Shown in pieces: positions 43,257 to 52,660 of a stretch of 64,000 nucleotides of DNA (the first letter of the stretch is position 1; the number at the start of each line of letters is the position of its first letter). Origin of the DNA: Longibacter salinarum (GTDB taxonomy: Bacteria; Bacteroidota; Rhodothermia; Rhodothermales; Salinibacteraceae); assembly GCF_002554795.1 (NCBI RefSeq), contig NZ_PDEQ01000010.1, positions 1-64,000 of the forward strand, in the 5' to 3' direction. The notes under the pieces are model-generated. The model saw only the letters and a list, made by a program, of their open reading frames with translations, did no database searches and was not told the DNA's origin. The position numbers and the translations under genes were made by a program.

Positions 43257-45389
43257 TCATTCCCCCGACGCTTTGTTGCTGGCGGCTTGGCCGGAGCCGT
43301 CGTCGCTGGCGAGTTGCTCCTCGAGGTCCTCGATGCTGTCGCGGAGTTCGGCAGCGCGCTCGAAGTCGAGGTTTTCCGCCGCTTCCTGCATCTCCTCCTT
43401 CATCTGATCGATGAGGTCCTGCTTCTGGTCGTTGTCGAGGTACTTCACGACCGGGTCGGCCACCTTCGACGATAGCTGCTCGGGTCCGCCGTAGTGCTGG
43501 CGCTTCTGTCCGGAGTGGTCGTCGCCCTTCTCGTCGGCAATCGCGGTGCCGCGTCGGATCTGGTCGTGCGACTTCTTGATCGGGGCCGGCGTGATGTCGT
43601 TCTCCTCGTTGTACTCGAGCTGGATCTCCCGGCGCCGCTCCGTCTCGTCCATCATGCGGCGCATCGAGTCGGTGATCTCGTCGGCGTACAGGATCACCTG
43701 CCCGTCGACGTTACGGGCCGCGCGACCAGCGGTTTGGATGAGGGAGCGTTCGGAGCGGAGGAAGCCCTCCTTGTCGGCATCGAGAATCGCGACGAGCGAC
43801 ACTTCCGGCAGGTCGAGGCCCTCACGCAGGAGGTTGACGCCGACCAGCACGTCGTACTCCCCCAGTCGCAGACCGCGGATGATGTCGACCCGCTCGAGGG
43901 CGTCGATGTCCGAGTGCATCCAGCGGACGCGCACACCGTAGCTGTCGAGGTAGTCGGCGAGGTCCTCGGTCATTCGCTTCGTGAGCGTTGTGACGAGCAC
44001 ACGTTCGCCCTTCTCCGAGCGCTTGCGGATTTCCTCCATTAGGTCGTCTACCTGATTCCCGGTCGGGCGGATATCGATTTCCGGGTCGGGAATGCCCGTG
44101 GGGCGCACCACCTGCTCGACGAAGACGCCTCCGCTCTGCTCCAGTTCATAGTCGGCGGGCGTGGCACTCATGAAGATGGTCTGTGGCGTTTGCTGCTCGA
44201 ACTCTTCAAACGTGAGCGGCCGGTTGTCGAGCGCTGACGGGAGCCGGAATCCGTGCTCCACCAGCTTCAGCTTCCGGGCGCGGTCGCCGTTGTACATGGC
44301 GCGCACCTGGGGAATGGTCACGTGGCTCTCGTCGACGACCAGCAGAAAGTCATCCGGGAAGTAGTCGAGGAGACAGAACGGCCGTTCACCGGGCTGGCGG
44401 CCGGTCAGGTGACGCGAGTAGTTCTCGATGCCAGAGCAGTAGCCGACCTCCTGCATCATCTCGATGTCGAATTCCGTGCGCTGCTCCAGCCGCTGGGCCT
44501 CCACCAGTTTGCCTTCCTCGCGTAAGACCGCGAGCCGCCATTTGAGCTCCTCCTTGATGTCGTCGATCGCTCGCTGGAGCCGGTCCTGTGGCGTGACGAA
44601 GATCTGCGCCGGGTAGATCGTCAGGTGCTGGTCGAGTTCCTCGATCTCCTTGCCGCTCGTCGCGTCGAAAACGCTGATACGGTCGATCTCGTCGCCCCAG
44701 AACTCGATGCGGAAGGCACGTTCTTCGAAGTAGGCGGGGAAGAGGTCGACGACATCGCCGCGCACACGGAAGGTGCCCGGCTCGAATTCGATGTCGTTGC
44801 GCTGGTAAAACAGGTCGATGAACCGGCGGAGGAGGTCGTCGCGGTCGATCACCATGCCGGGCTCGACCTGGATGATCTCCTTCTTGAACTCCTCCGGCGA
44901 ACCGAGACCGTAGATGCAAGACACACTCGCCACTACCAGCACGTCGTCGCGGCCGCTGATGAGCTCGGAGGTAGCGCGGAGGCGGAGCCGCTCGATCCGG
45001 TCGTTAATGGCGACATCCTTCTCGATGTACGTGTCGCTCGGGACGATGTACGACTCCGGCTGGTAATAGTCGTAGTAGGAGATGAAGTACTCCACGGCGT
45101 TATTCGGGAAGAACTGCTTCAGCTCGCCGTAAAGCTGCGCCGCCAACGTCTTGTTGTGGCTCATCACCAGCGTCGGCCGGTTGATCTCCTCAATGACATT
45201 AGCAACGGTAAAGGTTTTGCCGGTTCCCGTCGCGCCGAGCAGCGTCTGGTACTCGTCCCCACGATGGAGGCCGTCGACGAGCTCATTGATGGCGTTGGGC
45301 TGGTCGCCCATCGGCTCGAACTCGGACTCCAGCTCGAAGGCGGAGTGCGGATCGACGTCGACGGACATGTTGGGGGGCGAAGACGACAT
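43257..45389 (-). CDS. uvrB: Excinuclease ABC subunit B
   Basis: UvrB verifies DNA damage and loads UvrC in nucleotide excision repair. The 710 residues have all parts. Walker A GATGTGKT lies at about 52-59. The beta-hairpin segment [10 protein letters not shown] wedges between strands. Helicase motifs include DESHVT, and the C-terminal UVR domain (about 655-690, [23 protein letters not shown]) contacts UvrC or UvrA. A 26-residue N-terminal extension precedes the core. The Gly/Asp/Ser tail is disordered. It follows an amidohydrolase gene by 141 bp. Confidence 0.98.
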   Translation of the reverse strand: MSSSPPNMSVDVDPHSAFELESEFEPMGDQPNAINELVDGLHRGDEYQTLLGATGTGKTFTVANVIEEINRPTLVMSHNKTLAAQLYGELKQFFPNNAVEYFISYYDYYQPESYIVPSDTYIEKDVAINDRIERLRLRATSELISGRDDVLVVASVSCIYGLGSPEEFKKEIIQVEPGMVIDRDDLLRRFIDLFYQRNDIEFEPGTFRVRGDVVDLFPAYFEERAFRIEFWGDEIDRISVFDATSGKEIEELDQHLTIYPAQIFVTPQDRLQRAIDDIKEELKWRLAVLREEGKLVEAQRLEQRTEFDIEMMQEVGYCSGIENYSRHLTGRQPGERPFCLLDYFPDDFLLVVDESHVTIPQVRAMYNGDRARKLKLVEHGFRLPSALDNRPLTFEEFEQQTPQTIFMSATPADYELEQSGGVFVEQVVRPTGIPDPEIDIRPTGNQVDDLMEEIRKRSEKGERVLVTTLTKRMTEDLADYLDSYGVRVRWMHSDIDALERVDIIRGLRLGEYDVLVGVNLLREGLDLPEVSLVAILDADKEGFLRSERSLIQTAGRAARNVDGQVILYADEITDSMRRMMDETERRREIQLEYNEENDITPAPIKKSHDQIRRGTAIADEKGDDHSGQKRQHYGGPEQLSSKVADPVVKYLDNDQKQDLIDQMKEEMQEAAENLDFERAAELRDSIEDLEEQLASDDGSGQAASNKASGE

Positions 45390-45530
45390 ACAGAGACGTG
45401 CTGTTGAAGCGGGTACTACGGATCACACGTCAAACGTCGGCACGGCGGGCGGGTTGCGCGGCATCTACTGGAAAATGCGACGGGTGCGTAAGGGCGCATT
45501 GCGATGAGCCCTTACGTCACGCCGCGGCTT

Positions 45531-47210
45531 CTACTGCCAGTCGTCCGTGGCATACACAGCCTCCCCGTCGATGTAGGTCGCGACGACGCGGGTGTCGAGG
45601 ATGCTGTCGTCCGGCACCGCCATGATGTCCTGCGACAATACGACGAAGTCCGCCTTTTTGCCGGCTTCGAGGGAGCCGATCTCCTGCTCCTGGAACGCGG
45701 CGTAGGCGGCGCCGAGTGTGAAGGCGTGCAGAGCGGCTTCCCGGGACACGGTTTCTTCCGGCATCCAGCCGCCTTCTGGCATGTCGTCGGCATCCTGTCT
45801 GGTCACAGCGGCATGGAAGCCTTCCAGCGGATCGACGTCCTCGACCGGGAAGTCGGAGCCGAACGCGAGGTGCGCGCCGCTCTCCTTGAGGGTTTGCCAG
45901 GCGTAGGCTCCTTTCAGGCGCTCGTTGCCGAGTCGGTCGACTGCCCACGGCATGTCGCTCGTCGCGTGCGTCGGCTGCATCGAGGCGATCACGTCCATGT
46001 CGGCGAACCGGGGCAGGTCGTCGGGGTGGAGGATCTGCGCGTGCTCCACGCGGTGCCGTCCGATGCCTTCGCCGAGGGAATCGAAGGCGGCTTCGTAGGC
46101 GTCGAGCGTGACGCGGTTGCCTCGGTCGCCGATGGCGTGCGTGTTGACCTGAAAGCCGCACCGGATCGCATCGATAACGTCCTTACGCATCTCGTCGGGT
46201 TGCGTCATCAGGAGACCTCGGTTGCCGGCGTCGTCGCTGTAATCCTCCAGCAGGGCGGCGCCGCGGCTGCCGAGGGCGCCGTCCATGTACATTTTGACCG
46301 ATTGCACGCGAAGACGGTCGCCCGACGCGATCGTCCCCTTCCGGCAAAAGTAATCGAATGTGTCGCCCCGTCCGGCGATCATGGCGTACATGCGGACGGG
46401 GAAGCGGTCCTCCTCGATGAAGCGCTGGTATCGATCGACATCGGCACGGGTTACGCCCGCGTCGTGAACGCTCGTCAGGCCGTACCGTGTGGTTTGATCG
46501 AGGGCGCGCGTGAGGGCTTCGTCGAGGCGGTCCTCGGAGTATTCCGGGATTTCGCTTGTGATAATGCCAGCCGCCGCGTCGATCAGGATGCCGGTCGGTA
46601 CACCCTCGTCATCGCGCCGAATGCTCCCGCCCTCCGGGTCGTCCATTTGCTCGAGTGCCTCCATGCCGACGGTCTGCTCGATCGCCGCCGTGTTGACCCA
46701 GCCCGCGTGCCCGTCGACGCGCTCGAGATAGATCGGGCGGTCGGGGAAAGCAGCATCAAGGTCCTGCCGCGTGGGGAAGCCGGCGGAGGGCCAGTCGTTC
46801 TGGTCCCAGCCGCGCCCCTGCAGCCAGGCGCCCTCGGGAAGGTCGCTGGCAAATGCTTTGAGCGTATCGATGATAGCCTGCTTCGACGGCGTGCCGACGA
46901 GGTTCGCCTGCAAGAGGCTTCGACCGAGTCCCATCAGGTGCACGTGAGCGTCAATGAGGCCGGGCACGATGGTACGGCCCTCTGCATTCCGCTTTTCTGC
47001 GTCCGGATACGAGGCGAGGACATCGTCATTCGAGCCGACCATGACGAGCCGGTCGCCGCGTACGGCAAACGCTTCCGCCTGCGGCTGGTCTGCGTCCACG
47101 GTGTAGACATTGGCGTTGTGAACGACGTAATCCGCCGCGGGCTGGGCGTCGGCGGGTGGCGCCAGCACAAGCGTAGCGGCCAGGAGCAGGAGGGAGGCGA
47201 CGAGACGCAT
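45531..47210 (-). CDS. Exported amidohydrolase (YtcJ-like amidohydrolase 3 family)
   Basis: From ATG 47210 the protein has 559 residues with a signal peptide (MRLVASLLLLAATLVLAPP, cleavage after ADA about residue 22). The metal-binding motif VPGLIDAHVHLMGLG, the VKMYMDGALGSRGAALL segment, VNTHAIGDRG and HATSDMPWAV with FGSDFPVEDVDP are typical of the YtcJ-like branch of the amidohydrolase superfamily. The substrate is unknown. A longer frame upstream encodes a Ser/Pro-rich stretch from a purine repeat tract and is not accepted. It lies between dtd and uvrB on the same strand. Confidence 0.92.
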   Translation of the reverse strand: MRLVASLLLLAATLVLAPPADAQPAADYVVHNANVYTVDADQPQAEAFAVRGDRLVMVGSNDDVLASYPDAEKRNAEGRTIVPGLIDAHVHLMGLGRSLLQANLVGTPSKQAIIDTLKAFASDLPEGAWLQGRGWDQNDWPSAGFPTRQDLDAAFPDRPIYLERVDGHAGWVNTAAIEQTVGMEALEQMDDPEGGSIRRDDEGVPTGILIDAAAGIITSEIPEYSEDRLDEALTRALDQTTRYGLTSVHDAGVTRADVDRYQRFIEEDRFPVRMYAMIAGRGDTFDYFCRKGTIASGDRLRVQSVKMYMDGALGSRGAALLEDYSDDAGNRGLLMTQPDEMRKDVIDAIRCGFQVNTHAIGDRGNRVTLDAYEAAFDSLGEGIGRHRVEHAQILHPDDLPRFADMDVIASMQPTHATSDMPWAVDRLGNERLKGAYAWQTLKESGAHLAFGSDFPVEDVDPLEGFHAAVTRQDADDMPEGGWMPEETVSREAALHAFTLGAAYAAFQEQEIGSLEAGKKADFVVLSQDIMAVPDDSILDTRVVATYIDGEAVYATDDWQ

Positions 47211-47211
47211 A

Positions 47212-47295
47212 GTGTGAGGTGTGAGGATTGGGATATGGGAGATGAAAGGCGAAAGCGAAAGGGAGAAAGGGGGAGAAGGAGAAGGGGATGGAGAT
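47212..47295. repeat. Purine-rich tract with heptamer repeats upstream of the amidohydrolase
   Basis: GTGTGAG twice, then GATTGGG, ATATGGG, AGATGAA, AGGCGAA and further GA-rich units run for about 80 bp between dtd and the amidohydrolase start. No gene. Confidence 0.55.
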
Positions 47296-47377
47296 CGCGT
47301 GGAATTAGAGGCGCGATCATATCTCCGAAATCCCTGATTCTCAATACTCAATCCGCATTTAGAATTTCGACTTCGAA

Positions 47378-47818
47378 TCATTTTTCGATCCAGAGGGTGA
47401 CGGGGCCGTCGTTCGTAAGATGGACATCCATCATGGCTCCGAACACGCCGGTCGGGACGGGGCGGCCGAGCATGTCAGATAGGCGATCCACGAAGTCGAG
47501 GTACAGTTCCTTCGCGGGACCGGGGGACGCTGCGTCTGTGAACGAGGGCCGGTGGCCGCCGGATACATCGCCGTAGAGGGTAAACTGCGGGACGACGAGT
47601 ACGCCCCCGCCGGTGTCGAGCACGGACTCGTCCATCTTGCCGTCGCTGTCGGGGAAGACCCGGAGGTTGGCGACCTTATTCGCGAGCCATTCGCTCTCAG
47701 CTTCAGAATCGCCATCGCGGACGCCCAGTAGGACCAGTAGACCGTCATTGATTGCGCCCGTCGTTTCGCCGTCGACGACGACGGATGCTTCACTTACGCG
47801 CTGAACCAGGGCTACCAT
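47378..47818 (-). CDS. dtd: D-aminoacyl-tRNA deacylase
   Basis: Removes D-amino acids (and glycine) mischarged on tRNA. The 146 residues match the family: MVALVQRVSEASVVVDGE at the start, GLLVLLGV, then PQFTLYGD, and GVFGAMMDVHLTNDGPVTL with the Gly-cis-Pro region. The usual SQFTL motif reads PQFTL here (DNA CCG CAG), so the conserved Ser is Pro. The rest is intact. It lies between rdgB and the amidohydrolase, with octamer repeats just upstream. Confidence 0.95.
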   Translation of the reverse strand: MVALVQRVSEASVVVDGETTGAINDGLLVLLGVRDGDSEAESEWLANKVANLRVFPDSDGKMDESVLDTGGGVLVVPQFTLYGDVSGGHRPSFTDAASPGPAKELYLDFVDRLSDMLGRPVPTGVFGAMMDVHLTNDGPVTLWIEK

Positions 47819-47824
47819 GTTTAG

Positions 47825-47864
47825 GTGTGAAGGTGTGGATGTGTGGAAGTGTGGACGTGTTGGG
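47825..47864. repeat. Octamer array GTGTGGAN, five units
   Basis: GTGTGAAG, GTGTGGAT, GTGTGGAA, GTGTGGAC, GTGTTGGG fill most of the 65 bp between rdgB and dtd. Confidence 0.8.
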
Positions 47865-47883
47865 ATACCGGTCCGGAAGGGGT

Positions 47884-48474
47884 TTACAGGCGCTGTTCGA
47901 GGAAGTGTCGGAACGCGTGCATCGCTTTCTTGCGATGGCTGATGGCATTCTTGGCCCCGGCGTCCATTTCGGCAAAAGTCTGTTCGTGGGCCTCTGGTAC
48001 GAAAATCGGGTCGTATCCGAATCCTTGATCGCCGCGGGGAGCCTCTGCAATTTCACCCTCGCACACCCCGTCGAAGTAGTGTGGTGTTCCTTTTTCGTCG
48101 ATGAAACAGGCCACGGTGCGAAAGCGAGCCGAGCGATCATCAACAGTGCTCAACTCGGTGAGCATCTTTGCTGTGTTGTCAGCGGCCGTAGCATCGGGGC
48201 CGGCAAAGCGGGCCGTATGAACACCCGGTCCCCCGTTGAGGGCATCGACTTCAAGTCCGGTATCGTCGGCAAGGGCCGGAAGATCGAACCGGTCGGCGTA
48301 TGCTCGTGCCTTCTTCTCCGCATTGCCGCGCAGGGTCTCTGCGTCTTCCTCGACATCGATCGGCTCGTCCAACGTATCGGCGGCAAGGATTTCGACATCG
48401 AGATCGGACAGTAGCGCGCGAATTTCCTCGACCTTGCCGGGGTTGCGCGTTGCGAGAAGGAAGCGAAAAGCCAT
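47884..48474 (-). CDS. rdgB: XTP/dITP diphosphatase (RdgB/HAM1)
   Basis: Clears non-canonical purine nucleotides from the pool by hydrolysing them to the monophosphate. With ATG 48474 (MAFRFLLATRNPGKVEEIRALL) the protein has 196 residues. The family motifs are complete: ATRNPGK for substrate binding, ALADDTGLEVDALNGGPGVHTAR, RGDQGFGYDPIF, and the C-terminal SHRKKAM. The upstream 17 codons have no similarity and are left out. It begins the minus-strand run rdgB-dtd-amidohydrolase-uvrB, a group with a quality-control and repair flavour. Confidence 0.96.
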   Translation of the reverse strand: MAFRFLLATRNPGKVEEIRALLSDLDVEILAADTLDEPIDVEEDAETLRGNAEKKARAYADRFDLPALADDTGLEVDALNGGPGVHTARFAGPDATAADNTAKMLTELSTVDDRSARFRTVACFIDEKGTPHYFDGVCEGEIAEAPRGDQGFGYDPIFVPEAHEQTFAEMDAGAKNAISHRKKAMHAFRHFLEQRL

Positions 48475-48633
48475 AAAAGAAGATAGGGGGATGGGAAAAG
48501 CGACCGGCGGATAGTTAGGCGACACCCGGCGAAAAGCTAGCGACGGAGGGAAGAGGTGTCAAGGCGATTCGTAACAGCCACGCCACCGTTCACGTGATTC
48601 GGGCAAACGAAGAATCTACCCTCCGCGCTTGAC

Positions 48634-49164
48634 ATGCTTGTTTTCCACACCGTATCGGGAGTAGCGGCCCTTCTTCTGGGGATCGCAACCTGCGTACTGT
48701 CGAAGGGAACGACCCTGCACAAGCGGGTCGGGTGGATGTACGGTGCGTCGATGTACAGTCTTTGCCTGTCGTCGTTGTTTATTCCGGCCGACATTCTGAC
48801 GTTCGCACGTGTTGGCGGACTGGACTACGGCATCTTCCACGTCTTTGCGTTTTGGGGAATGATTCAGCTTTCCGTCGGTCTGTATATCATGATCCGACGA
48901 GAGGCCTTCGACCACCCGGTCGAGTGGCATCTTTACAACATGCTGTGGTCGGTCGTCGGTCTCATTATGGCGACCAACTCGCATCTCTTTCAGTACATCG
49001 GGCCCTGGGTGACCGGATATTTCGGCGTATCCGTGGGGTGGAGTGTCGCAATTACGGGACTTGTGCTGTGGGGGCTGCCAGCCACGATCGGGGCGATATG
49101 GATCGAACGGCTCCGGCCGGTCTACCGAGATTCGGGAGTGGATGCGGTGCCGGCAGGATATTAG
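48634..49164 (+). CDS. DUF2306 integral membrane protein
   Basis: A 176-residue protein with four to five helices. The start LVFHTVSGVAALLLGIATCVL and the HKRVGWMYGASMY segment hold the two conserved His positions of the DUF2306 group. WHLYNMLWSVVGLIMATNSHLFQ adds a third. The family has no established activity; the His pattern inside membrane helices could bind heme or metal. It ends before a bidirectional terminator shared with rpsU. Confidence 0.82.
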   Translation: MLVFHTVSGVAALLLGIATCVLSKGTTLHKRVGWMYGASMYSLCLSSLFIPADILTFARVGGLDYGIFHVFAFWGMIQLSVGLYIMIRREAFDHPVEWHLYNMLWSVVGLIMATNSHLFQYIGPWVTGYFGVSVGWSVAITGLVLWGLPATIGAIWIERLRPVYRDSGVDAVPAGY

Positions 49165-49216
49165 ATTTCCCGGGTTCACGGAACGGAGACCGAGAAACGA
49201 GAGAAGGTATCATAGA

Positions 49217-49252
49217 AAAAGGACGGCTCCATGGTATGGAGTCGTCCTTTTG
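49217..49252. terminator. Bidirectional terminator between the DUF2306 gene and rpsU
   Basis: A long stem (AAAAGGACGGCTCCAT with ATGGAGTCGTCCTTTT, one G-T pair) works in both directions. Confidence 0.88.
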
Positions 49253-49387
49253 ATTTCTGATACGAAGAGACGCTTCGTATGGGTACGCGAAAGCAGCGAT
49301 CCCGGGAGGGGGACCGCTGCAGGTCGCGATCAAACGAGCGCTGTTCTCGTGCGACGCTGAACCGTCAGGTCGCAGCGAGCGAGCGGA

Positions 49388-49594
49388 TTACTTCCGCTTC
49401 CGGTTCTTGCCGCGATTGCGGTGGCGACGCCGGCGAGACTTCTTAGCGCGAAGCCGCTTCTCCTCCGAAGGCTTCATGTACGCCATGTTCTGCCGGTATT
49501 CGCGCAGCACGCGGCTGCGGTTTACCTGGCGGCGGAAGCGCTTGAGCGCGCGATCGATCGATTCGTTTCCTCGTACTTTAACACCAACAGCCAA
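49388..49594 (-). CDS. rpsU: Ribosomal protein S21, TTG start
   Basis: S21 helps the 30S subunit with initiation. The core VGVKVRGNESIDRALKRFRR and the Lys/Arg tail RAKKSRRRRHRNRGK are clear. The only ATG-like start in frame (49711) would add 39 residues with no family character. TTG at 49594 (LAVGVKVRG) gives 68 residues and has a good GAGGGG Shine-Dalgarno about seven bases upstream, one of few strong ones here. S21 in Bacteroidota is known for unusual control of anti-SD use, so the strong SD is of interest. Confidence 0.93.
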   Translation of the reverse strand: MAVGVKVRGNESIDRALKRFRRQVNRSRVLREYRQNMAYMKPSEEKRLRAKKSRRRRHRNRGKNRKRK

Positions 49595-50164
49595 AATAAA
49601 TCCCCTCTGGAAAAGGTATTGTTCGAGTGACGGTTTGCTCGGGTCGTCCCCTGCATCGACAGGAGACGTCACGGGTTTGCGGACAGGGTACAACAGAACC
49701 GCAACGAGCATGTTTCTGCCGCGATGGCAAGCGCCGAAAACGCGGTAACGGGAGTCCGTACGATACGCGCGTCGGGAAGGTGGTGCAAGGTTGGGGGGAG
49801 GAACTGACGATGAAATCAGTGTTTGAGATCGCCCCGAATCCTGCGTTTGAGGCGTTCAACGAAAAAAGTCGCTCATATCAAGTCACGTCGCCGTCGCGGC
49901 AGGTGCAGTCAGGACAATCCTGATTGGGCGGGTTCGCCTGTCGTTTCCGATTCGGCCAAATCGTATCTTCATATGTGACTCCAGGGTTGCGTTTTTCTTA
50001 CCCCCTTCCAGTGCATGGTGTCGCGCTACCGTTCCGGGGCAGGCGGCGTTGTGCTTCAATGCAAAGGCTCAGCAGATGAATCTGTGTCCCCTTTCCCTAC
50101 CTGCATGGCATCGTGATCCGCCGGCGTGGCCATGTAGATCGGAGAGGGGCTCGAGGTGGGGAGC
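49595..50164. other. Intergenic region before the sigma-54 activator
   Basis: 570 bp between divergent genes, with no supported protein. A 37-codon frame at 49810-49923 has no sign of being real. AT-rich segments near 49960-50010 may hold the activator's promoter. No -24/-12 element was found here. Confidence 0.4.
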
Positions 50165-51520
50165 ATGGGTGCACGTACGACGGAGGGAGATAAACCGGTA
50201 TGGGTCCATAGTAATAATGCCGGAGTCGTCGGTGAGCTATGCCTGTCGTTGACAGAAGCTGGAATCAAGGCGGAAGTCTTTCGTGACGACCTCTTGCCAG
50301 AAAAAGGGCTCATCATCGTCGTGGCTGCGTCCGGATCTCAACTGGTCGAGAAGCTGATCGGGGATGTGGGAGACGGGCGGATCGTCGTCGTGGTGACGGA
50401 CCGTATTTCAGCATCCGATGCCTGGAAATTGCTCGACCTCGGTGCTGTTGATGTGATCTCGTACCATTGCCCATCGCAGGTTGCCCGGTCCATTCAGGGG
50501 CGACTCGACCGGTGGACTGCAATTGAGCACTGGATCGATGCGCCGATCGTGAGCCGTCATCTGATCGGTCGAAGCCGTGCGTGGAAGCAGGCCCTTCGTC
50601 GAGCGATTGAAGCGGCTCTATTCTCTCAAGGCCCGATCCTGATCCAGGGAGAGACAGGGACTGGAAAAGAGCTTGTGGCCCGATTGATACACACGCTCGA
50701 CCCGCGACCAGATAAGGAAAAAATTGTGGTTCTCGATTGCACGACGATCGTCCCCGAGTTGTCTGGAAGTGAGTTTTTCGGACACGAAAAAGGTGCCTTT
50801 ACAAATGCCCTCAAAACACGGGTGGGGGCGTGCGAACTGGCGGATGGAGGCACCCTTTTCCTGGATGAGATCGGTGACCTCCCGGGGACGCTGCAAGCGG
50901 AGTTACTGCGCGTGATCCAGGAAAAGACGTTCAAGCGTGTCGGAAGTCATACGTGGCGCTCGGCCGAGTTTCGACTGGTTTGTGCAACGCACCGGGACCT
51001 GCGGAAAATGATCGAGGGCGGGACGTTCCGCGAGGACCTGTATCACCGAATTGCGGGATGGGAGATGGTCCTTCCACCACTGCGCGATCGTCGCGAAGAC
51101 ATCATCCTTCTTGCGAATCACTTTCTCGCAGAAATCGGGACCGAGACGCCCATTCATCTCGATCCTTTGGTTCAAGATGCCCTCATGGGTCGAGACTTTT
51201 CTGGGAATGTGCGCGAGCTACGGCAGCTGATTCGCCGCATGGGCGGACGGCATCTCGCCGGAGGCTTGATCACGATGTCAGACCTGCCGGCCGAGGATGG
51301 ACGTCTGTTGGGTCGCGAAACGGGGCTCAGGAATAACAACGTTCGTCAGTACATTCGACAGGCTATCGCGTCGGGAATTGGGTTAAAGGAGCTATGCCGC
51401 AGGACCGGAGATCTCGCGGTAGAGATCGCACTGGAGGATGCCAATGGAAACGTTAGTCAGGCGGCTGAGCGTTTGCAGGTGACACGCCGGACGATCCAGA
51501 TGCGTAAAGCGCAGTCATGA
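50165..51520 (+). CDS. Sigma-54-dependent activator with degenerate receiver domain and GAFTNA loop
   Basis: An AAA+ enhancer-binding protein of 451 residues; ATG 50165 is preferred to GTG 50156. The N-terminal 115 residues fold like a response-regulator receiver by pattern, but the phosphoacceptor position reads IIVVAASGS, so Asp is missing. The AAA+ domain has Walker A GETGTGKE (about 162-169), Walker B TLFLDEIGD and the Arg finger region FREDLYHR. The sigma-54 contact loop reads GAFTNA (about 210-215) in place of GAFTGA. A Fis-type helix-turn-helix ends the protein (NVSQAAERLQVTRRTIQ). It converges on the four-gene minus-strand set at 51614-57302 and probably controls it. Confidence 0.9.
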   Translation: MGARTTEGDKPVWVHSNNAGVVGELCLSLTEAGIKAEVFRDDLLPEKGLIIVVAASGSQLVEKLIGDVGDGRIVVVVTDRISASDAWKLLDLGAVDVISYHCPSQVARSIQGRLDRWTAIEHWIDAPIVSRHLIGRSRAWKQALRRAIEAALFSQGPILIQGETGTGKELVARLIHTLDPRPDKEKIVVLDCTTIVPELSGSEFFGHEKGAFTNALKTRVGACELADGGTLFLDEIGDLPGTLQAELLRVIQEKTFKRVGSHTWRSAEFRLVCATHRDLRKMIEGGTFREDLYHRIAGWEMVLPPLRDRREDIILLANHFLAEIGTETPIHLDPLVQDALMGRDFSGNVRELRQLIRRMGGRHLAGGLITMSDLPAEDGRLLGRETGLRNNNVRQYIRQAIASGIGLKELCRRTGDLAVEIALEDANGNVSQAAERLQVTRRTIQMRKAQS

Positions 51521-51613
51521 GATCAGGATGCTGGGGACATCGGTGCGTTTGGGTACACGTGTTACACTGATTGATCCAGGACTCGGAAGCTCAGGGAAAC
51601 GCTCTCCCATTAT

Positions 51614-52660
51614 CTACCATCGGATTTTGACGACGCCGGTCGGTACGTTGCGAACACGTTTATTGATGTAGAACGTGTTTCGTCCGAACTGTTTGATGCC
51701 GTCCACCTCGCCGATCCACTCCATATACCGCTTGGTATGGCGAGCGATGTAATTCCGCCATTCCTGGTAATTTGGAGCACGACCGTAGCGGCGTTTGAAG
51801 TAGATGTACGGGTTTGCGAAGTCCGTGGCGTTTCCAACCGGATTCGGAAGCTGGCCTCTCAACCCCCGTATAGCCATTCGTCTGGACGATGTCTTCAGAT
51901 TCCGCCACGATCGGTTTCGCAGTGGCCGGCCGGGGTGTAGCGGACTTGAGTATTTGTAGAGAAACGAGGCGAACGTGGGGTAGCTGGATCTATGGTGCTG
52001 GAGGAATGCATACAGGTTCAGCATCGACCAGACGATCGCGGCGGTCTCGGGCGTTTCGCGGCCGCTATTTTCCCCCTCGAGCATGCGCGCGGTCACAAGC
52101 AGATCTTCCGGGGTGAACTGGTAGAGGCCGATGGTCCGAGTAAAGTCTCTATTTGACTTCAACGTGAGCTTGCCCAGCGCGATCTCCGACAATCTCGGAG
52201 GGGTCGGAGCATCGGCAGGGCCTTGATGCGTAGATCTGCCGCGCAGAACGCGCCGCATGGCCCGCCACGTTTTAGGACCGAGAATGCCGTCCACAACAAG
52301 GCCGTTGGCACGCTGCCATCGTGCAACCGCCTGCGAAAACACGGAGAGTGCAGGCGTCTGGCGTCGAAATCCGAGGAGCCGAACGATGGCGTTGAACGCA
52401 CGGTCCCAGCCGAGCCGTCGAGCCCAGTACAGGTTGCGCCGGTTGGCTCTTTCGAGACGAATGCGGGGCACGTGCTCGAATGACATCGATTGGGACGCAG
52501 TGCCCGCACGAGGTCGCGAAGGATAGCCTCCGATCTCGTGCTTCTTACGCTGATTCCGACGAGAGCGGCGGGCCCGGCGTTTAACAGGTTTTTCCGCCCG
52601 GCACTTCGGACACATGCAGGTCGAATCTTGAGGCGAGAATGAGCGCCGAATTGTAGGCAT
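51614..52660 (-). CDS. Peptidoglycan-binding protein with a SleB-like hydrolase region and CxCxxC N-terminus
   Basis: 348 residues. The N-terminus has a CMCPKC cluster (Cys 15, 17, 20) and an Arg/Lys-rich stretch (about 22-40), with no signal peptide. A PG_binding_1 domain follows (about 104-138, FSQAVARWQRANGLVVDGILGPKTW). A region with TARMLEGENSGRETPETAAIVWSMLN (about 190-215) resembles SleB-type cell-wall hydrolases and carries the candidate Glu pair E195/E197. The C-terminal 100 residues are basic and aromatic. Without a Sec signal, export by another route or release by lysis would be needed. It is last in the minus-strand set, 149 bp after the 694-residue gene. Confidence 0.72.
   Translation of the reverse strand: MPTIRRSFSPQDSTCMCPKCRAEKPVKRRARRSRRNQRKKHEIGGYPSRPRAGTASQSMSFEHVPRIRLERANRRNLYWARRLGWDRAFNAIVRLLGFRRQTPALSVFSQAVARWQRANGLVVDGILGPKTWRAMRRVLRGRSTHQGPADAPTPPRLSEIALGKLTLKSNRDFTRTIGLYQFTPEDLLVTARMLEGENSGRETPETAAIVWSMLNLYAFLQHHRSSYPTFASFLYKYSSPLHPGRPLRNRSWRNLKTSSRRMAIRGLRGQLPNPVGNATDFANPYIYFKRRYGRAPNYQEWRNYIARHTKRYMEWIGEVDGIKQFGRNTFYINKRVRNVPTGVVKIRW

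Noticed and set aside
45504-47576. 690-residue plus-strand frame opposite the amidohydrolase
   Set aside because: Shadow of the amidohydrolase and dtd; crosses both genes and the purine tract.
49810-49923. 37-codon plus-strand frame upstream of the sigma-54 activator
   Set aside because: Too short, no ribosome site or similarity; ends in Ser/Gln-rich residues without structure.
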